A stretch of DNA of 64,000 nucleotides from CAZEHO01 sp964511945. GTDB lineage: Bacteria > Actinomycetota > Acidimicrobiia > Spongiisociales > UBA11373. The stretch lies in the NCBI GenBank assembly GCA_964511945.1, contig CAZEHO010000008.1, forward strand, positions 35,618 to 99,617, read 5' to 3'. Position numbers and translations under genes: made by a program. Below, in pieces: positions 45,305 to 54,154 of the stretch; within the stretch, counting starts at the first letter, position 1, and the number at the start of each line of letters is the position of its first letter. The notes under the pieces are model-generated. The model saw only the letters and a program-made list of their open reading frames with translations. It had not been told where the DNA came from and searched no databases.

Positions 45305-46149
45305 CACACCTCCCTGATCTCGAGAAGGTCACGCATCGAGTCGTAGGTCCAGACGGGGCCGTCACGGCATACGAATCGATCCGAGAACTGGCAGTGGCCG
45401 CAGAAGCCGATGGCGCACTTCATATTCCGTTCCATCGACATGTGGATCATCGACGGCCCCACACCGCGGGTCACCAGCTCACGGCCGGTGAAGCGCATCA
45501 TGATCTCAGGGCCGCACACGAACGCCATCGCGTCGTGCGGATCGAACGGAGCCCGCCCGATCAGCTTGGTGACGACACCGACGGAACCGCGCCAGGTTCG
45601 GTCCGCGTTGTCCACTGAGACCAGCACGTCCATGTCGAGACGGCCCCGCCATTCCTGCACCTCTTCGGTGTAAAGAATGTCGCGCGGGGTGCGCGCCCCA
45701 TACAGGAGCACCACCCGGCCGTAGTCGGCCCGGTTGGCAAGCACGTGGTAGATCGCCGGCCGCAGCGGTGCCAAGCCGATACCGCCCGCAGCGAAGACCA
45801 CGTCGTGCCCCATTGCCAGATCGACCGGCCACGAGTTGCCGAAGGGACCCCGCACACCGACGGAGTCACCGGGTCCGAAGTTCCGAAGTGCTCGCGTCAC
45901 CGATCCGACACCACGGATGGTGTGGAGCAGGGTCTCCTGCTCGGTGGTGTCGCCACTGATAGAGATGGCGACCTCGCCGATCCCGAACACGTACAGCATG
46001 TTGAACTGGCCGGGTTCGAAAGAGAACCTTCCCTCCGGTGGTTCGAGGCGCAGGGTGAACGTGTCGTCCGTTTCATCCCAGCGTTCGACTACCCGGACGG
46101 GCGTCGGTGCCATCGGGTCGGTCAGGGTGAAGTCACGTGCTGCTTGCAT
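45304..46149 (-). CDS. hydG: Hydrogenase FAD/NAD(P)-binding diaphorase subunit
   Basis: 281 residues of the ferredoxin-NADP reductase fold: N-terminal flavin barrel (FEPGQFNMLYVFGIGE), nucleotide-binding VVFAAGGIGLAPLRPAI, FVCGPEIMM, and a C-terminal [2Fe-2S] site C245-x4-C250-x2-C253-x7-C261. It passes electrons between NAD(P)H and the Fe-S chain. ATG 46149 overlaps the upstream gene by 17 bp; a longer start is inside that gene. Confidence 0.9.
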   Translation of the reverse strand: MQAARDFTLTDPMAPTPVRVVERWDETDDTFTLRLEPPEGRFSFEPGQFNMLYVFGIGEVAISISGDTTEQETLLHTIRGVGSVTRALRNFGPGDSVGVRGPFGNSWPVDLAMGHDVVFAAGGIGLAPLRPAIYHVLANRADYGRVVLLYGARTPRDILYTEEVQEWRGRLDMDVLVSVDNADRTWRGSVGVVTKLIGRAPFDPHDAMAFVCGPEIMMRFTGRELVTRGVGPSMIHMSMERNMKCAIGFCGHCQFSDRFVCRDGPVWTYDSMRDLLEIREV

Positions 46150-46597
46150 AGAGATCCAAGAGTTGAAGTCGGGTTGCGTGCAGACGATCGACCACGAGGC
46201 TGGCGATCCGTTTGATAACGAGCACACCGAGCTCGGGTTCGTCTTCGATGCAAGTGCGGATCTTGGATCCGTCCATCACCAGTGCGGAACTCGGGGTGAT
46301 CGCCCGAGCATCGAAAGTCCACCGGTAGGGCTCGAACAGCCAAGACCATCCCAGGGTTTCCCCACCGGCAACCGTCTGCAAGATCCGATGAGGCCGCGCC
46401 GGCGAGTGCACCTCGAGTGCCACCTCTCCGGTGAGCAGCAGGTAGACCTTGTAGGCCTGACTGCCGGCCCGAAAGATGACCTCGTCGTCATCGAAGGTCG
46501 AGACACCTATCACGCACTCCATGAGGCGGTCGAGATGCTCGGGAGCCATCCCCAAACCGAAATTGTGATCTGCTAGAGCTTCTCTGATCTCAGACAC
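46133..46597 (-). CDS. Cyclic-nucleotide-binding-domain protein in the hydrogenase operon
   Basis: 154 residues, one cNMP-type beta roll (VIFRAGSQAYKVYLLLTGEVALEV, then GGETLGWSWLF) with no DNA-binding helix-turn-helix after it. Thus it is a sensor or structural module rather than a Crp-type regulator. It overlaps hydB by 8 bp and hydG by 17 bp, so it is co-made with the enzyme and may bind to it. The phosphate-binding loop (usually FGE-x-ALL..R) is altered to LGW. Confidence 0.85.
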   Translation of the reverse strand: MSEIREALADHNFGLGMAPEHLDRLMECVIGVSTFDDDEVIFRAGSQAYKVYLLLTGEVALEVHSPARPHRILQTVAGGETLGWSWLFEPYRWTFDARAITPSSALVMDGSKIRTCIEDEPELGVLVIKRIASLVVDRLHATRLQLLDLYASST

Positions 46598-47717
46598 CAG
46601 CGCTCACCTCCTGACTGGCCCGGATCGCCGCTGCTTCCTCAGTGATGTCGATACCCACCGGGCACCACGTGATGCAGCGGCCGCAGCCGACACATCCCGA
46701 AGTCCCGAACTGGTCCCACCAGGTCGCCAGCTTGTGGGTCATCCACTGTCGATACCGCGCATCCGGGCTGGGCCGGAGCGGTCCGCCGAACATGTAGGAG
46801 AACTCCTCGTTGAAGCAGGAGTCCCACCTGCGGGTACGAGTCGCCTGGGTGCCGCTGAGATCCGTTCCGTCCTCGACGGTTGCGCAGAAGCACGTTGGGC
46901 ACACCAGTGTGCAGTTGGCACAGGTCAGGCAGCGTCCCGCGATGCGGTCCCACTCCTTGCTTTCCAGGCTCCGCATCAGCCACTCGGGCAGCCCCTCGGT
47001 GTCGAGGGTGCGGCCCATGCGGTCGGTGGCGGCCTCGAGCAGCGCATTGGTCTCGGCGACCAGTGCTTCGTCCGCCGGGGAGCCTCCCACCGCCGCCAGG
47101 ATCTCACCGCCGGCATCGGACCCGGCTTCGGCCAGGAACACGTGACGGTCGGCGTCGATCACCTCGGTCAGCGAGATGTCGAAGCCCTTGGTGGCCTTCG
47201 GGCCCGTCCCCATCGACGCGCAGAAGCAAGTGCCCCCCGGCTCGACACAGTTGACGGACACGAAGAACGCGCCGTTTCGACGTTCGCTGTAGATCCGGTC
47301 GTTCGGCCCATCGGGCATGAAGACCCTGTCCTGGATCGCCACCGCCGCCAACTCACAGGGTTTGACCCCGAGGAAGGCGTACTTCAGTGGTGCCTCCGGC
47401 TCGTGCTCCCGGAATCCATCCTCCGTCCGCTCACCGCTCCACACCACCACTTCCGGCGGGTGCAAATAGCCTTTGGGAGCTTGGGGACCAACAACGTACC
47501 CGAAGAGGGCGTCGTCATCCCGGCGGTTGAGGCGGTACTTCGCCGGCTCTTGTACGTCCCGAAGGCCGACCGGGAGGTCGGCCGTAGAGGTCACGTCTCC
47601 GTAGACAATGACCCCGTCGCGGACCGTGGGTCCCAGGACGGAGAACCCGCGGCTTCGAAGTTCCTCGATGAGCCGGTCGATGCCGGCCCGATCGAGAACG
47701 TGTTGTGCTTCGGTCAT
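46590..47717 (-). CDS. hydB: Hydrogenase Fe-S electron-transfer subunit
   Basis: 375 residues. Two C-terminal [4Fe-4S] motifs: C263-x2-C266-x2-C269-x3-C273 and C342-x2-C345-x2-C348-x3-C352. The N-terminal part has LGVKPCELAAVAIQD and NCVEPGGTCFC, as in HydB/AsrA-type beta subunits. First gene of the operon. GGAGG lies 6 bp before the ATG, with a TAGCGT -10 box at 47736-47741. Confidence 0.92.
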   Translation of the reverse strand: MTEAQHVLDRAGIDRLIEELRSRGFSVLGPTVRDGVIVYGDVTSTADLPVGLRDVQEPAKYRLNRRDDDALFGYVVGPQAPKGYLHPPEVVVWSGERTEDGFREHEPEAPLKYAFLGVKPCELAAVAIQDRVFMPDGPNDRIYSERRNGAFFVSVNCVEPGGTCFCASMGTGPKATKGFDISLTEVIDADRHVFLAEAGSDAGGEILAAVGGSPADEALVAETNALLEAATDRMGRTLDTEGLPEWLMRSLESKEWDRIAGRCLTCANCTLVCPTCFCATVEDGTDLSGTQATRTRRWDSCFNEEFSYMFGGPLRPSPDARYRQWMTHKLATWWDQFGTSGCVGCGRCITWCPVGIDITEEAAAIRASQEVSAGV

Positions 47718-47735
47718 CGGTTGCCTCCAACGACC

Positions 47736-47741
47736 ACGCTA
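47736..47741 (-). promoter_or_regulatory. Probable -10 box of the hydrogenase operon
   Basis: TAGCGT on the minus strand, 18 nt before the ATG at 47717, giving a short leader with a good ribosome-binding site. No convincing -35 element. The 258-bp gap to the divergent PAC2 gene (47718-47975) otherwise shows no gene. Confidence 0.4.
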
Positions 47742-47962
47742 CGAGGCCGGGGGTTGTGCTCAGTAGGGCCCTAAGGCTCAGTGCCTATCGCCGAAGGCCC
47801 CAGTGAGCAAGGAGCAATGCCCAATGCGCACATCAACCACCCGGCGCCGAGAAGCACGCAACCCGGGGGCAACAACCTCGTGACAAGCGGCGTGCAGCCG
47901 GTTCCCGGTTCCCGCTAGCGAGCAAAGCGAGCGAGCACTCCGACCGAAGTCCGGCGGTTCAC

Positions 47963-47968
47963 TACCCT
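47963..47968 (+). promoter_or_regulatory. Leaderless-type -10 box of PAC2 gene
   Basis: TACCCT, 7 nt before the ATG at 47976, with no ribosome-binding site. Confidence 0.6.
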
Positions 47969-47975
47969 CATCCTC

Positions 47976-48827
47976 ATGGATCCGGTCAAGCGCCTGCACC
48001 GTCCGACACTCCGCCGGCCCCGGGCACTCATCGCCTTCGAGGGGTGGAACGATGCGAGCGACGCGGCCAGTGGTGCGGTCGGGTTTGTGCTCGGCCAGTA
48101 CGACCTCGAACCCTTTGCGGTCATCGAACCCGAGGAGTTCTACGACTTCCAGAGCACCCGCCCGATGGTCGAGATCGACCACGGTGGAACCCGGCGATTG
48201 ACCTGGCCCGGCACCCGCTTCTACGCGGTGCCGCTCCCCGACCACAGCAACGACCTCGTCGTGGTGATCGGTGACGAACCCAACCTTCGATGGAAGACGT
48301 ATTCACGCCTGATCGCGCAGACCCTCGCCGAAGCCGATGTCGAATCGGCGGTCATCCTCGGTGCCTTCATCGGTCAGGTCCCTCACACGGTCCCGGTCCC
48401 TCTGATGGGTGTGGCGACCGATCCCGCAATGGTCGAGCGCTACGGACTGGTCAGCAGCAGGTACGAAGGACCGACCGGAATCGTCGGCGTCACGATGGAG
48501 GCATTCCGCGAATGTGGAACGCCGGCGCTGAGCATCTGGGCGGCAGCTCCGCACTACCTCGCGGCAAACCCCAACCCCATCGTGATGCACGCCCTCCTCG
48601 ACTCGGCCGCCGACGTGCTCGGCATCGACTTCGACACGTCCGAGGTGTCACGGGTCGCCGACGAGTTCCGGGTCAAGGTCGACGAGGCAATGCGCCAGAG
48701 CGGCGACCTGGAGGAGTACGTCCGTCAGATGGAGGAGGAGTCGGGCGACCCGACGGTGATCGATCCCGGTGACAGCACGGCGCTGATCAGCGAGATCGAA
48801 GAATTCCTGCGCGATCGCCCCGACTGA
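47976..48827 (+). CDS. PAC2-family protein
   Basis: 283 residues. ALIAFEGWNDASDAASGAVGF and the later ILGAFIGQVPHTVPVPLMGVA with SRYEGPTGIVG are signatures of the PAC2 (proteasome assembly chaperone-like) family common in actinomycetes. A link to the proteasome is possible, but none is encoded here. Full length. The 186 bp that follow contain no gene that I can support. Confidence 0.88.
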   Translation: MDPVKRLHRPTLRRPRALIAFEGWNDASDAASGAVGFVLGQYDLEPFAVIEPEEFYDFQSTRPMVEIDHGGTRRLTWPGTRFYAVPLPDHSNDLVVVIGDEPNLRWKTYSRLIAQTLAEADVESAVILGAFIGQVPHTVPVPLMGVATDPAMVERYGLVSSRYEGPTGIVGVTMEAFRECGTPALSIWAAAPHYLAANPNPIVMHALLDSAADVLGIDFDTSEVSRVADEFRVKVDEAMRQSGDLEEYVRQMEEESGDPTVIDPGDSTALISEIEEFLRDRPD

Positions 48828-49013
48828 ATCCTCCGCGACGGCGCTGCTCTCATATCTCCTGGAAGCCACCGCGATATCCCGTCCTTCTGCAGCCTCCTCC
48901 ACGAGGTGATTCCGCCGGGTCCCATCACGATCCCGGCTGTGGTCATCACTCTCTGAGCGCGCTCCGGCCACGACGCGTAGGGTTCTTCCCGAGGGGTAGA
49001 GGGGAGTTCCCGC

Positions 49014-50039
49014 ATGCGCTCACGTGCGCTTGCGCTTGTGCTCGCCGTGGTGGCGACCGGGGTGTGGTCTGCCCAACCGGCTGAGGCTGCCGCGCGCTGT
49101 CAGGGACGCGGAGTCACGATTACGGGCACTCCGGGAGACGACGTGATTCTCGGCACCCCGGGTCCGGATGTCATCGCCGCACTCGGCGGCCACGATGTCA
49201 TCTTGGCGGGAGCCGGTCACGACATCATCTGTGCCGGAGACGGCGAAGACCGTGTCTTCGGAGGTGACGGCGACGATCGGATCTACGGCGGAAACGGGGC
49301 CGACTTCTGTCTCGGCGGTGCCGGGAACGATGTCGCCCGGGCCTGCCAGATGCTGCGGGCAACAGAAGTGCGGGCGCCCGGGGCACCTCGCAGCATTCCC
49401 CGACCCGGATCGGTGGCATTGACCTTTGACGACGGCCCACACCCGACCTACACCCCGATGGTGCTGGACATCCTCGACCACTACCGGGTGAAGGCGACCT
49501 TTTTCGTCCAGGGCTGGAAGGTGGACCTCTACCCGGAGATCGCCCGCGACATCGTAGCCCGGGGCCACACGCTGCTGAATCACTCCCACGGTCACGAAGC
49601 GCTGTGGAGCTACTCGGATCGCACGATCGCCTGGACGCTCACGGAGGCGAACCGGGCGATCACCGACGCAACCGGCATCACGCCGCGGTGCATGAGACCG
49701 CCGTACGGAGCGACCAACCCACGAGTCGAGAGAGTGATCGCCAAACTCGGCCTCGAAGTCATCCTGTGGGACGTCGACAGTCTCGATTACTCCCATGAGT
49801 CGGCCCGGCTGGCGCTGCGCCACGCCCGCATCGCCGAACCCGGCGACATCATCCTCATGCACGACACCATTGGTCCGGTGTGGCGCGAAGCCCTGCCACC
49901 GCTCATCGAGTCACTCCAAGAGCGCGGCATCGGCTTCGACACGCTGTGCCCGGAATTCTCGGCCGATCCGACTTCGATAACCGTCTCCCACGCGCCGGCC
50001 CGTCGCCGGGCGGCCACCCCGGTTGGAGGCGTAGGCTGA
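49014..50039 (+). CDS. Secreted RTX-repeat / polysaccharide deacetylase fusion (copy 1)
   Basis: 341 residues: signal peptide (1-26), four or five calcium-binding RTX-type repeats (about 34-107; GGDGDDRIYGGNGAD), then a NodB domain (about 130-320). Catalytic set: TFDD (Asp139, Asp140), metal His190 and His194 (NHSHGHE), RPPYGA (228-233), WDVDS and LMHD (His283). It removes acetyl groups from a polysaccharide such as chitin oligomer or peptidoglycan. GGGGAG before the ATG. Tandem with a paralog 27 bp on. Confidence 0.9.
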   Translation: MRSRALALVLAVVATGVWSAQPAEAAARCQGRGVTITGTPGDDVILGTPGPDVIAALGGHDVILAGAGHDIICAGDGEDRVFGGDGDDRIYGGNGADFCLGGAGNDVARACQMLRATEVRAPGAPRSIPRPGSVALTFDDGPHPTYTPMVLDILDHYRVKATFFVQGWKVDLYPEIARDIVARGHTLLNHSHGHEALWSYSDRTIAWTLTEANRAITDATGITPRCMRPPYGATNPRVERVIAKLGLEVILWDVDSLDYSHESARLALRHARIAEPGDIILMHDTIGPVWREALPPLIESLQERGIGFDTLCPEFSADPTSITVSHAPARRRAATPVGGVG

Positions 50040-50066
50040 AAACGCGGAGACGGAGGAGTTTCACTC

Positions 50067-51278
50067 GTGCGATCGCGAGCGCTGGCGGTCGCCGTGGTGG
50101 CCGCAGTGGTGGCATGGCTGCCGGCACCTGCGGACGCGGCGCTGACCTGTAATGGCCACCGGGTCACCATCAACGGCACACGGGGCGCCGACATCCTCAC
50201 GGGAACCTCAGGACCCGACGTCATCCATGGCCGCGCCGGGAACGACTTCATCGTCGGGCTCACCGGAGCAGACATCCTCTGTGGCGGAAGCGGCAACGAC
50301 GTCATCTATGGCGGCGGGGGCAACGACACCATCAGCGGCCAGGCCGGAAACGACACCCTGGACGGTGGTGGCGGCCACGATCACATCACCGGCAACCGTG
50401 GGACCGATTCGCTCGGCGGGGGAACCGGCAACGATCACCTGGACGGTGGCCCGAGCAATGACCATCTGATCGGCAGCGCCGGCAGCGACCACCTCTTCGG
50501 CGGGGATGGAGACGACGTACTCGCCGGCCGGCGCGGCACCGACGCTCTCGTCGGAGAGGCCGGCGACGATCACCTCAACGGTGGGCCGGGGGACGATGCT
50601 CTGATCGGCTCCGACGGCACCGACCGCTGTATCGGGGCCGACGGATCCGACTCGGCTTGGACCTGTGAGGTGGAAGTCACGATCGAGATCGTTCAGAGCC
50701 CGGAACCGGTCACCCAGCCCCCGGCAGGAACCGTGGCGCTGACCTTCGACGACGGGCCTCACCCCGACCACACACCGAAGGTGCTCGACATCCTCGATGA
50801 GTACGGGGTGGCGGCCACCTTCTTCATCATCGGGCAGTCCGCCGAGCAGTACCCCGAGATCGTCCATGACATGGTTCGCCGGGGTCACTCGGTCTTGAGC
50901 CACACCTACTCCCATGCCTGGCTGACCCGCCACTCCAACTGGTCGATCGAGCAGGAACTCACCAAGGGCGCCGAGGCAGTTGCCGCCATCACCGGCAGCA
51001 CGCCACGCTGCTATCGGCCCCCGTACGGGGCGATCAATTCGCGAGTCCGCGGCATCGCCGACGGCCTCGGGTACGAGGACATCATGTGGGACGTCGATCC
51101 GTGGGATTGGAAGATCCCAGGCTCGTCGTACGTGTCCTGGCACATCCTCCGCTACACCTCCGACGGGGACGTGATCCTGCTACACGACCCATCCGGCCCG
51201 AGCACCTACAACGCATTGCCGGACATCATCGAGGGCCTGCGGAAAAAGGGTCTGGAGTTCGTCAGCCTCTGCGGGTGA
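50067..51278 (+). CDS. Secreted RTX-repeat / polysaccharide deacetylase fusion (copy 2)
   Basis: 403 residues from GTG 50067 (GGAGGAG upstream). Signal peptide (1-26), about nine RTX-type repeats (about 30-190; GGNGND/GGGGHD units), NodB domain (about 215-400) with TFDDGPH, SHTYSHAW, RPPYGA, WDVDPWDW and LLHD. It has roughly twice the repeat length of copy 1. Ca2+ in the medium should fold the repeats. Tandem duplication with repeat expansion is the simplest history. Confidence 0.9.
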   Translation: MRSRALAVAVVAAVVAWLPAPADAALTCNGHRVTINGTRGADILTGTSGPDVIHGRAGNDFIVGLTGADILCGGSGNDVIYGGGGNDTISGQAGNDTLDGGGGHDHITGNRGTDSLGGGTGNDHLDGGPSNDHLIGSAGSDHLFGGDGDDVLAGRRGTDALVGEAGDDHLNGGPGDDALIGSDGTDRCIGADGSDSAWTCEVEVTIEIVQSPEPVTQPPAGTVALTFDDGPHPDHTPKVLDILDEYGVAATFFIIGQSAEQYPEIVHDMVRRGHSVLSHTYSHAWLTRHSNWSIEQELTKGAEAVAAITGSTPRCYRPPYGAINSRVRGIADGLGYEDIMWDVDPWDWKIPGSSYVSWHILRYTSDGDVILLHDPSGPSTYNALPDIIEGLRKKGLEFVSLCG

Positions 51279-51466
51279 GCCGGAGGTCGGGAACCCCGCA
51301 GCGGCCATGGCTTGGACGCGACAAACCCACGACGACGTCGCGAACCAACCTTGATCACCGCGGGCTCCCGCAGGGAGATCCCCGTGCGGGTGGGTCGGCG
51401 ACGCCGTCGTAGGTCATCAAACGGGTGGCGCGGCGAGCGCAAGCACACCCCGAAACGAACTGTGGG

Positions 51467-51559
51467 CTACTTCTTCCGCTTGTGGCGGTTGGCCCGCAGA
51501 CGCTTGCGGTACTTGTGCTTACTCATCTTCTTGCGCCGCTTCTTGACGAGCGAACCCAT
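51467..51559 (-). CDS. 30-residue AURKAIP1/COX24-domain ribosomal peptide (bS22-like)
   Basis: 30 residues, nearly half Lys/Arg: MGSLVKKRRKKMSKHKYRKR then a basic tail. The MGS-x-x-KKRRK-x-MSKxKxRK pattern is that of the AURKAIP1/COX24 family, known in mycobacteria as a small-subunit protein (bS22). The ATG at 51559 is the conserved family start, with GAGAGG upstream; longer in-frame extensions are not coding. The 188 bp at 51279-51466 show no gene. Confidence 0.9.
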   Translation of the reverse strand: MGSLVKKRRKKMSKHKYRKRLRANRHKRKK

Positions 51560-51621
51560 TGAGCCTCTCGATCGGCAGGCTGCACAGGATGGTCCGCGCG
51601 ATCCCCGATGGCAACCCGGGG

Positions 51622-53001
51622 TCAGCGGGACTGAACCGGCGGCGCATCCATGACTGCCGGATCGATGTCTTGAGCCGGCACGAGCACACACTCGACGGTG
51701 AACCACGTGTTGCCGGATCGCCGCTCGTATCCAACTGAGGCGGCCATGCCCTCGGCCAGGATCTTGGTGATCGAGAGTCCGAGGCCGACGCTCCCGGTGA
51801 GTAGAGCGCGCTGCCCGGCGTGCACGAAGGGCTCGAAGAGCTCGGGAGCCACCTCGGGGGGCACGCCGGGCCCGTCATCCACAACCGAGAGCCGGTAGGA
51901 CTCTCCGGCGCGGCGGCCGACGACGGCGAGCCGGTCGCCACCGTGACGGGCGGCGTTCGAGAGAAAGTTGCGAACGATCTGTCGGAGCCGCAGCGGATCG
52001 ACGTCCACGACGGCCTCCACGACATCGACCGCGACCGCACGACCGGACCTGCGGAACTCGCCGAGCACCGAGTCGACCTCGGCAGCCACCTCGGTCGGCT
52101 GGATATCGAACCCCAGCCGGTCTGCCTGGGCCTGGGCGGATACCAGGAGGTCATCGACCATCCGGGTGAGGTCGCGCGACTGCTCCAAGACCATCCCGTT
52201 GAGCTCCCGGGCCAGCGTCAGGTCGTCGAAGTTGGTCTCCTCGATCGTGGCGGCGGCGCCGTAGATGGAGGTCAGGGGAGTCCTGAGCTCGTGCGACAGG
52301 TTCGCGATCAGTAGATCCTTTGAACGGTTGAGTGATCGCTCGTGGTCCAGCGCAAGGGAGTAGGCGAACCGGCGCTGCCGGCGGCGTAGCAGCAGGAAGA
52401 AGGCCACAACACCCACCAGCGGGATGCCGAGCGCGACCAGGAACCTCGAAGCCGTTGCGACACGCCCGACCTCGTTCTCGGCCGCGGCGATCGCCACAGC
52501 ACGGGCATCGCGTTCCCCTGCCAGCAGTCCGGTCAGGGAATCAAGCGCCGGAGCCAAGGAGCCGGCGGCCAGCGTGCCGGCCTCTTCGATCTCACCAGCA
52601 TCGATGAGCCCCAGGAAGGATCCGGCGACTGCGCTGGCTTCATCCCAGGCATCTTGGATCTCCGTCCGCGCCGGTTCGTCGAGCTCCGCCAGCAGCTCCT
52701 CGACCCGCGACTCTGCGGATTCGAGCGAAGCGCTGACGTCGGTTCTGATGAGGTCCTGGGCGGCGGGATTGGTACCACCGAGCTCGTTGAGCACCAGCAC
52801 CTGGGCCAATGCATATCTGGCGGCTGCGGTGATCCCGAGCGCCGCCTCGGCACGTTGCTGGGCCCGCGCATCGGCGGCGACACCGGCCACCCCGGTGGCG
52901 CTGGTGAACACGAGGGCGAGCGCGGCGAGCATGCCGGCGGCTGCAATCAAGCCACCGCCGAGCATGGGGTTGCGGCGTTCTCGCTGACTGTTCTCCGTCA
53001 C
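51622..53001 (-). CDS. Membrane sensor histidine kinase (orphan)
   Basis: 459 residues: two membrane helices (about 14-40 and 187-206) around an extracytoplasmic helical sensor, then HisKA with His237 (NLSHELRTPLTS), N box RNFLSNAARHGG, G1 DDGPGVP, and G2 GSVGLGLSI. The sensor is Ala/Glu-rich and four-helix-like. No response regulator gene is adjacent. Only 62 bp separate it from the ribosomal peptide gene. Confidence 0.92.
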   Translation of the reverse strand: MTENSQRERRNPMLGGGLIAAAGMLAALALVFTSATGVAGVAADARAQQRAEAALGITAAARYALAQVLVLNELGGTNPAAQDLIRTDVSASLESAESRVEELLAELDEPARTEIQDAWDEASAVAGSFLGLIDAGEIEEAGTLAAGSLAPALDSLTGLLAGERDARAVAIAAAENEVGRVATASRFLVALGIPLVGVVAFFLLLRRRQRRFAYSLALDHERSLNRSKDLLIANLSHELRTPLTSIYGAAATIEETNFDDLTLARELNGMVLEQSRDLTRMVDDLLVSAQAQADRLGFDIQPTEVAAEVDSVLGEFRRSGRAVAVDVVEAVVDVDPLRLRQIVRNFLSNAARHGGDRLAVVGRRAGESYRLSVVDDGPGVPPEVAPELFEPFVHAGQRALLTGSVGLGLSITKILAEGMAASVGYERRSGNTWFTVECVLVPAQDIDPAVMDAPPVQSR

Positions 53002-53070
53002 TGACTAATCACATCGGGAGTCCGGGAATGGTGCTTGAGGAACACAAGCCGGGCGTCCGATGAGACAGGT

Positions 53071-54051
53071 ATGCGACGGACACGACGTACCCGGTTGCTT
53101 CTGATTGCCGTGGTCGCGCTCGTCCTCGCGTTTTGGCAAGCCGCCGCCGCTCTCGCCGACCCGCCCGGCCGGTTCGGAAACGATCACCCGAGGGCCGGCG
53201 ACCATCCGACTCAAGAAGAGGTCGAGGCGTTCCTTCCCCCCGGCCTGGATGGTGTTCCCCCAGGTGCCGACAAGCGCAATCCGAACGCCGACGACCAAGG
53301 CAACACCAGCGGCGACGGCTCCAGCACCTCGGATCAGCAGGCCGGGCCGCCGGAGACGACGACCACCTCCACCACCGCACCCGATGGTGACGGTGACAAG
53401 GCCGAAAAGCACGAAGAGCAGGCCGAGAACAAGACCGAAAAGCACGAAGAGCAGGCCGAGAACAAGACCGAGAAACACGAAGAGCAGGCCGAGAACGAAG
53501 CGCGGGTGGACGAGGAACCGGCCCAGGAAGCCGAGGAGAGCCAGCAGGACGACCCGGCGCCCATCGGTTCCGAGGAGTCCGCTGATTCCTCACCGGGTCA
53601 GGGAGACGATCACCGCAACCCCACCGCCGACGACGGTGCAACCAACCGCAGCGAGATGGCCGATGAGGTCGCCGAGGGCCCGCCGGCCGATCCTGTGGTC
53701 CTGGGTTCGACGGCGCTCCTCGAGCGGCACATCCCGAGCCCGCCGACGACGACGCCACCCTCGGCGAACCCAGACGATCCGGCACCACCGACCCCGGCAG
53801 AGCCGGAACCGGCCGGAACAGGGCTGTCCGGAGCGCTGACGAGGGCTCTCGACCCCGTCCTGCCCCCCGTGCTCACTGATGCCGTGATGGCACCGCTCAT
53901 CATCGGAGAGGCCCTGCTCGCCGCATTGCTCTCGAGTAGCCAGTCGATGATCCTCCCAGGGGTCGCGCTGCTGCTGTCCCTCCTCTTCCCGGCCGGCCGT
54001 AATCGCTGGCGGAGCCTCTTCCAGCCGCTCGAACTGCCCGGCGACGACTAG
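53071..54051 (+). CDS. Secreted, acidic, repeat-bearing membrane-anchored protein
   Basis: 326 residues. Signal peptide (1-24, ending ALA), a low-complexity acidic centre with three tandem 11-residue units (KHEEQAENKTE, about residues 110-143), Pro/Thr-rich stretch, and a C-terminal hydrophobic segment (about 285-310) followed by RNRWRSLF. This reads like a surface protein held by its tail. No family recognised. Divergent from the histidine kinase by 69 bp, so possibly its target. Confidence 0.75.
   Translation: MRRTRRTRLLLIAVVALVLAFWQAAAALADPPGRFGNDHPRAGDHPTQEEVEAFLPPGLDGVPPGADKRNPNADDQGNTSGDGSSTSDQQAGPPETTTTSTTAPDGDGDKAEKHEEQAENKTEKHEEQAENKTEKHEEQAENEARVDEEPAQEAEESQQDDPAPIGSEESADSSPGQGDDHRNPTADDGATNRSEMADEVAEGPPADPVVLGSTALLERHIPSPPTTTPPSANPDDPAPPTPAEPEPAGTGLSGALTRALDPVLPPVLTDAVMAPLIIGEALLAALLSSSQSMILPGVALLLSLLFPAGRNRWRSLFQPLELPGDD
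53402..53500 (+). repeat. 33-bp in-frame tandem repeat, three copies
   Basis: Units at 53402-53434, 53435-53467 and 53468-53500 are nearly identical at the DNA level and encode KHEEQAENKTE. High DNA identity points to recent expansion; copy number may vary between strains. Confidence 0.9.
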
Positions 54052-54142
54052 GCGGCCGAGTCGGGTCACAAGGCTTCGTTCGGACCCAGTTCGAGCACCC
54101 GGTGGTATCCCCGAACCCGCCAATCGCCGGGAGAGGGAGCAC

Positions 54143-54148
54143 TACCCT
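54143..54148 (+). promoter_or_regulatory. Leaderless-type -10 box of SDR gene
   Basis: TACCCT, 6 nt before the ATG at 54155. Confidence 0.6.
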
Positions 54149-54154
54149 CGGACC

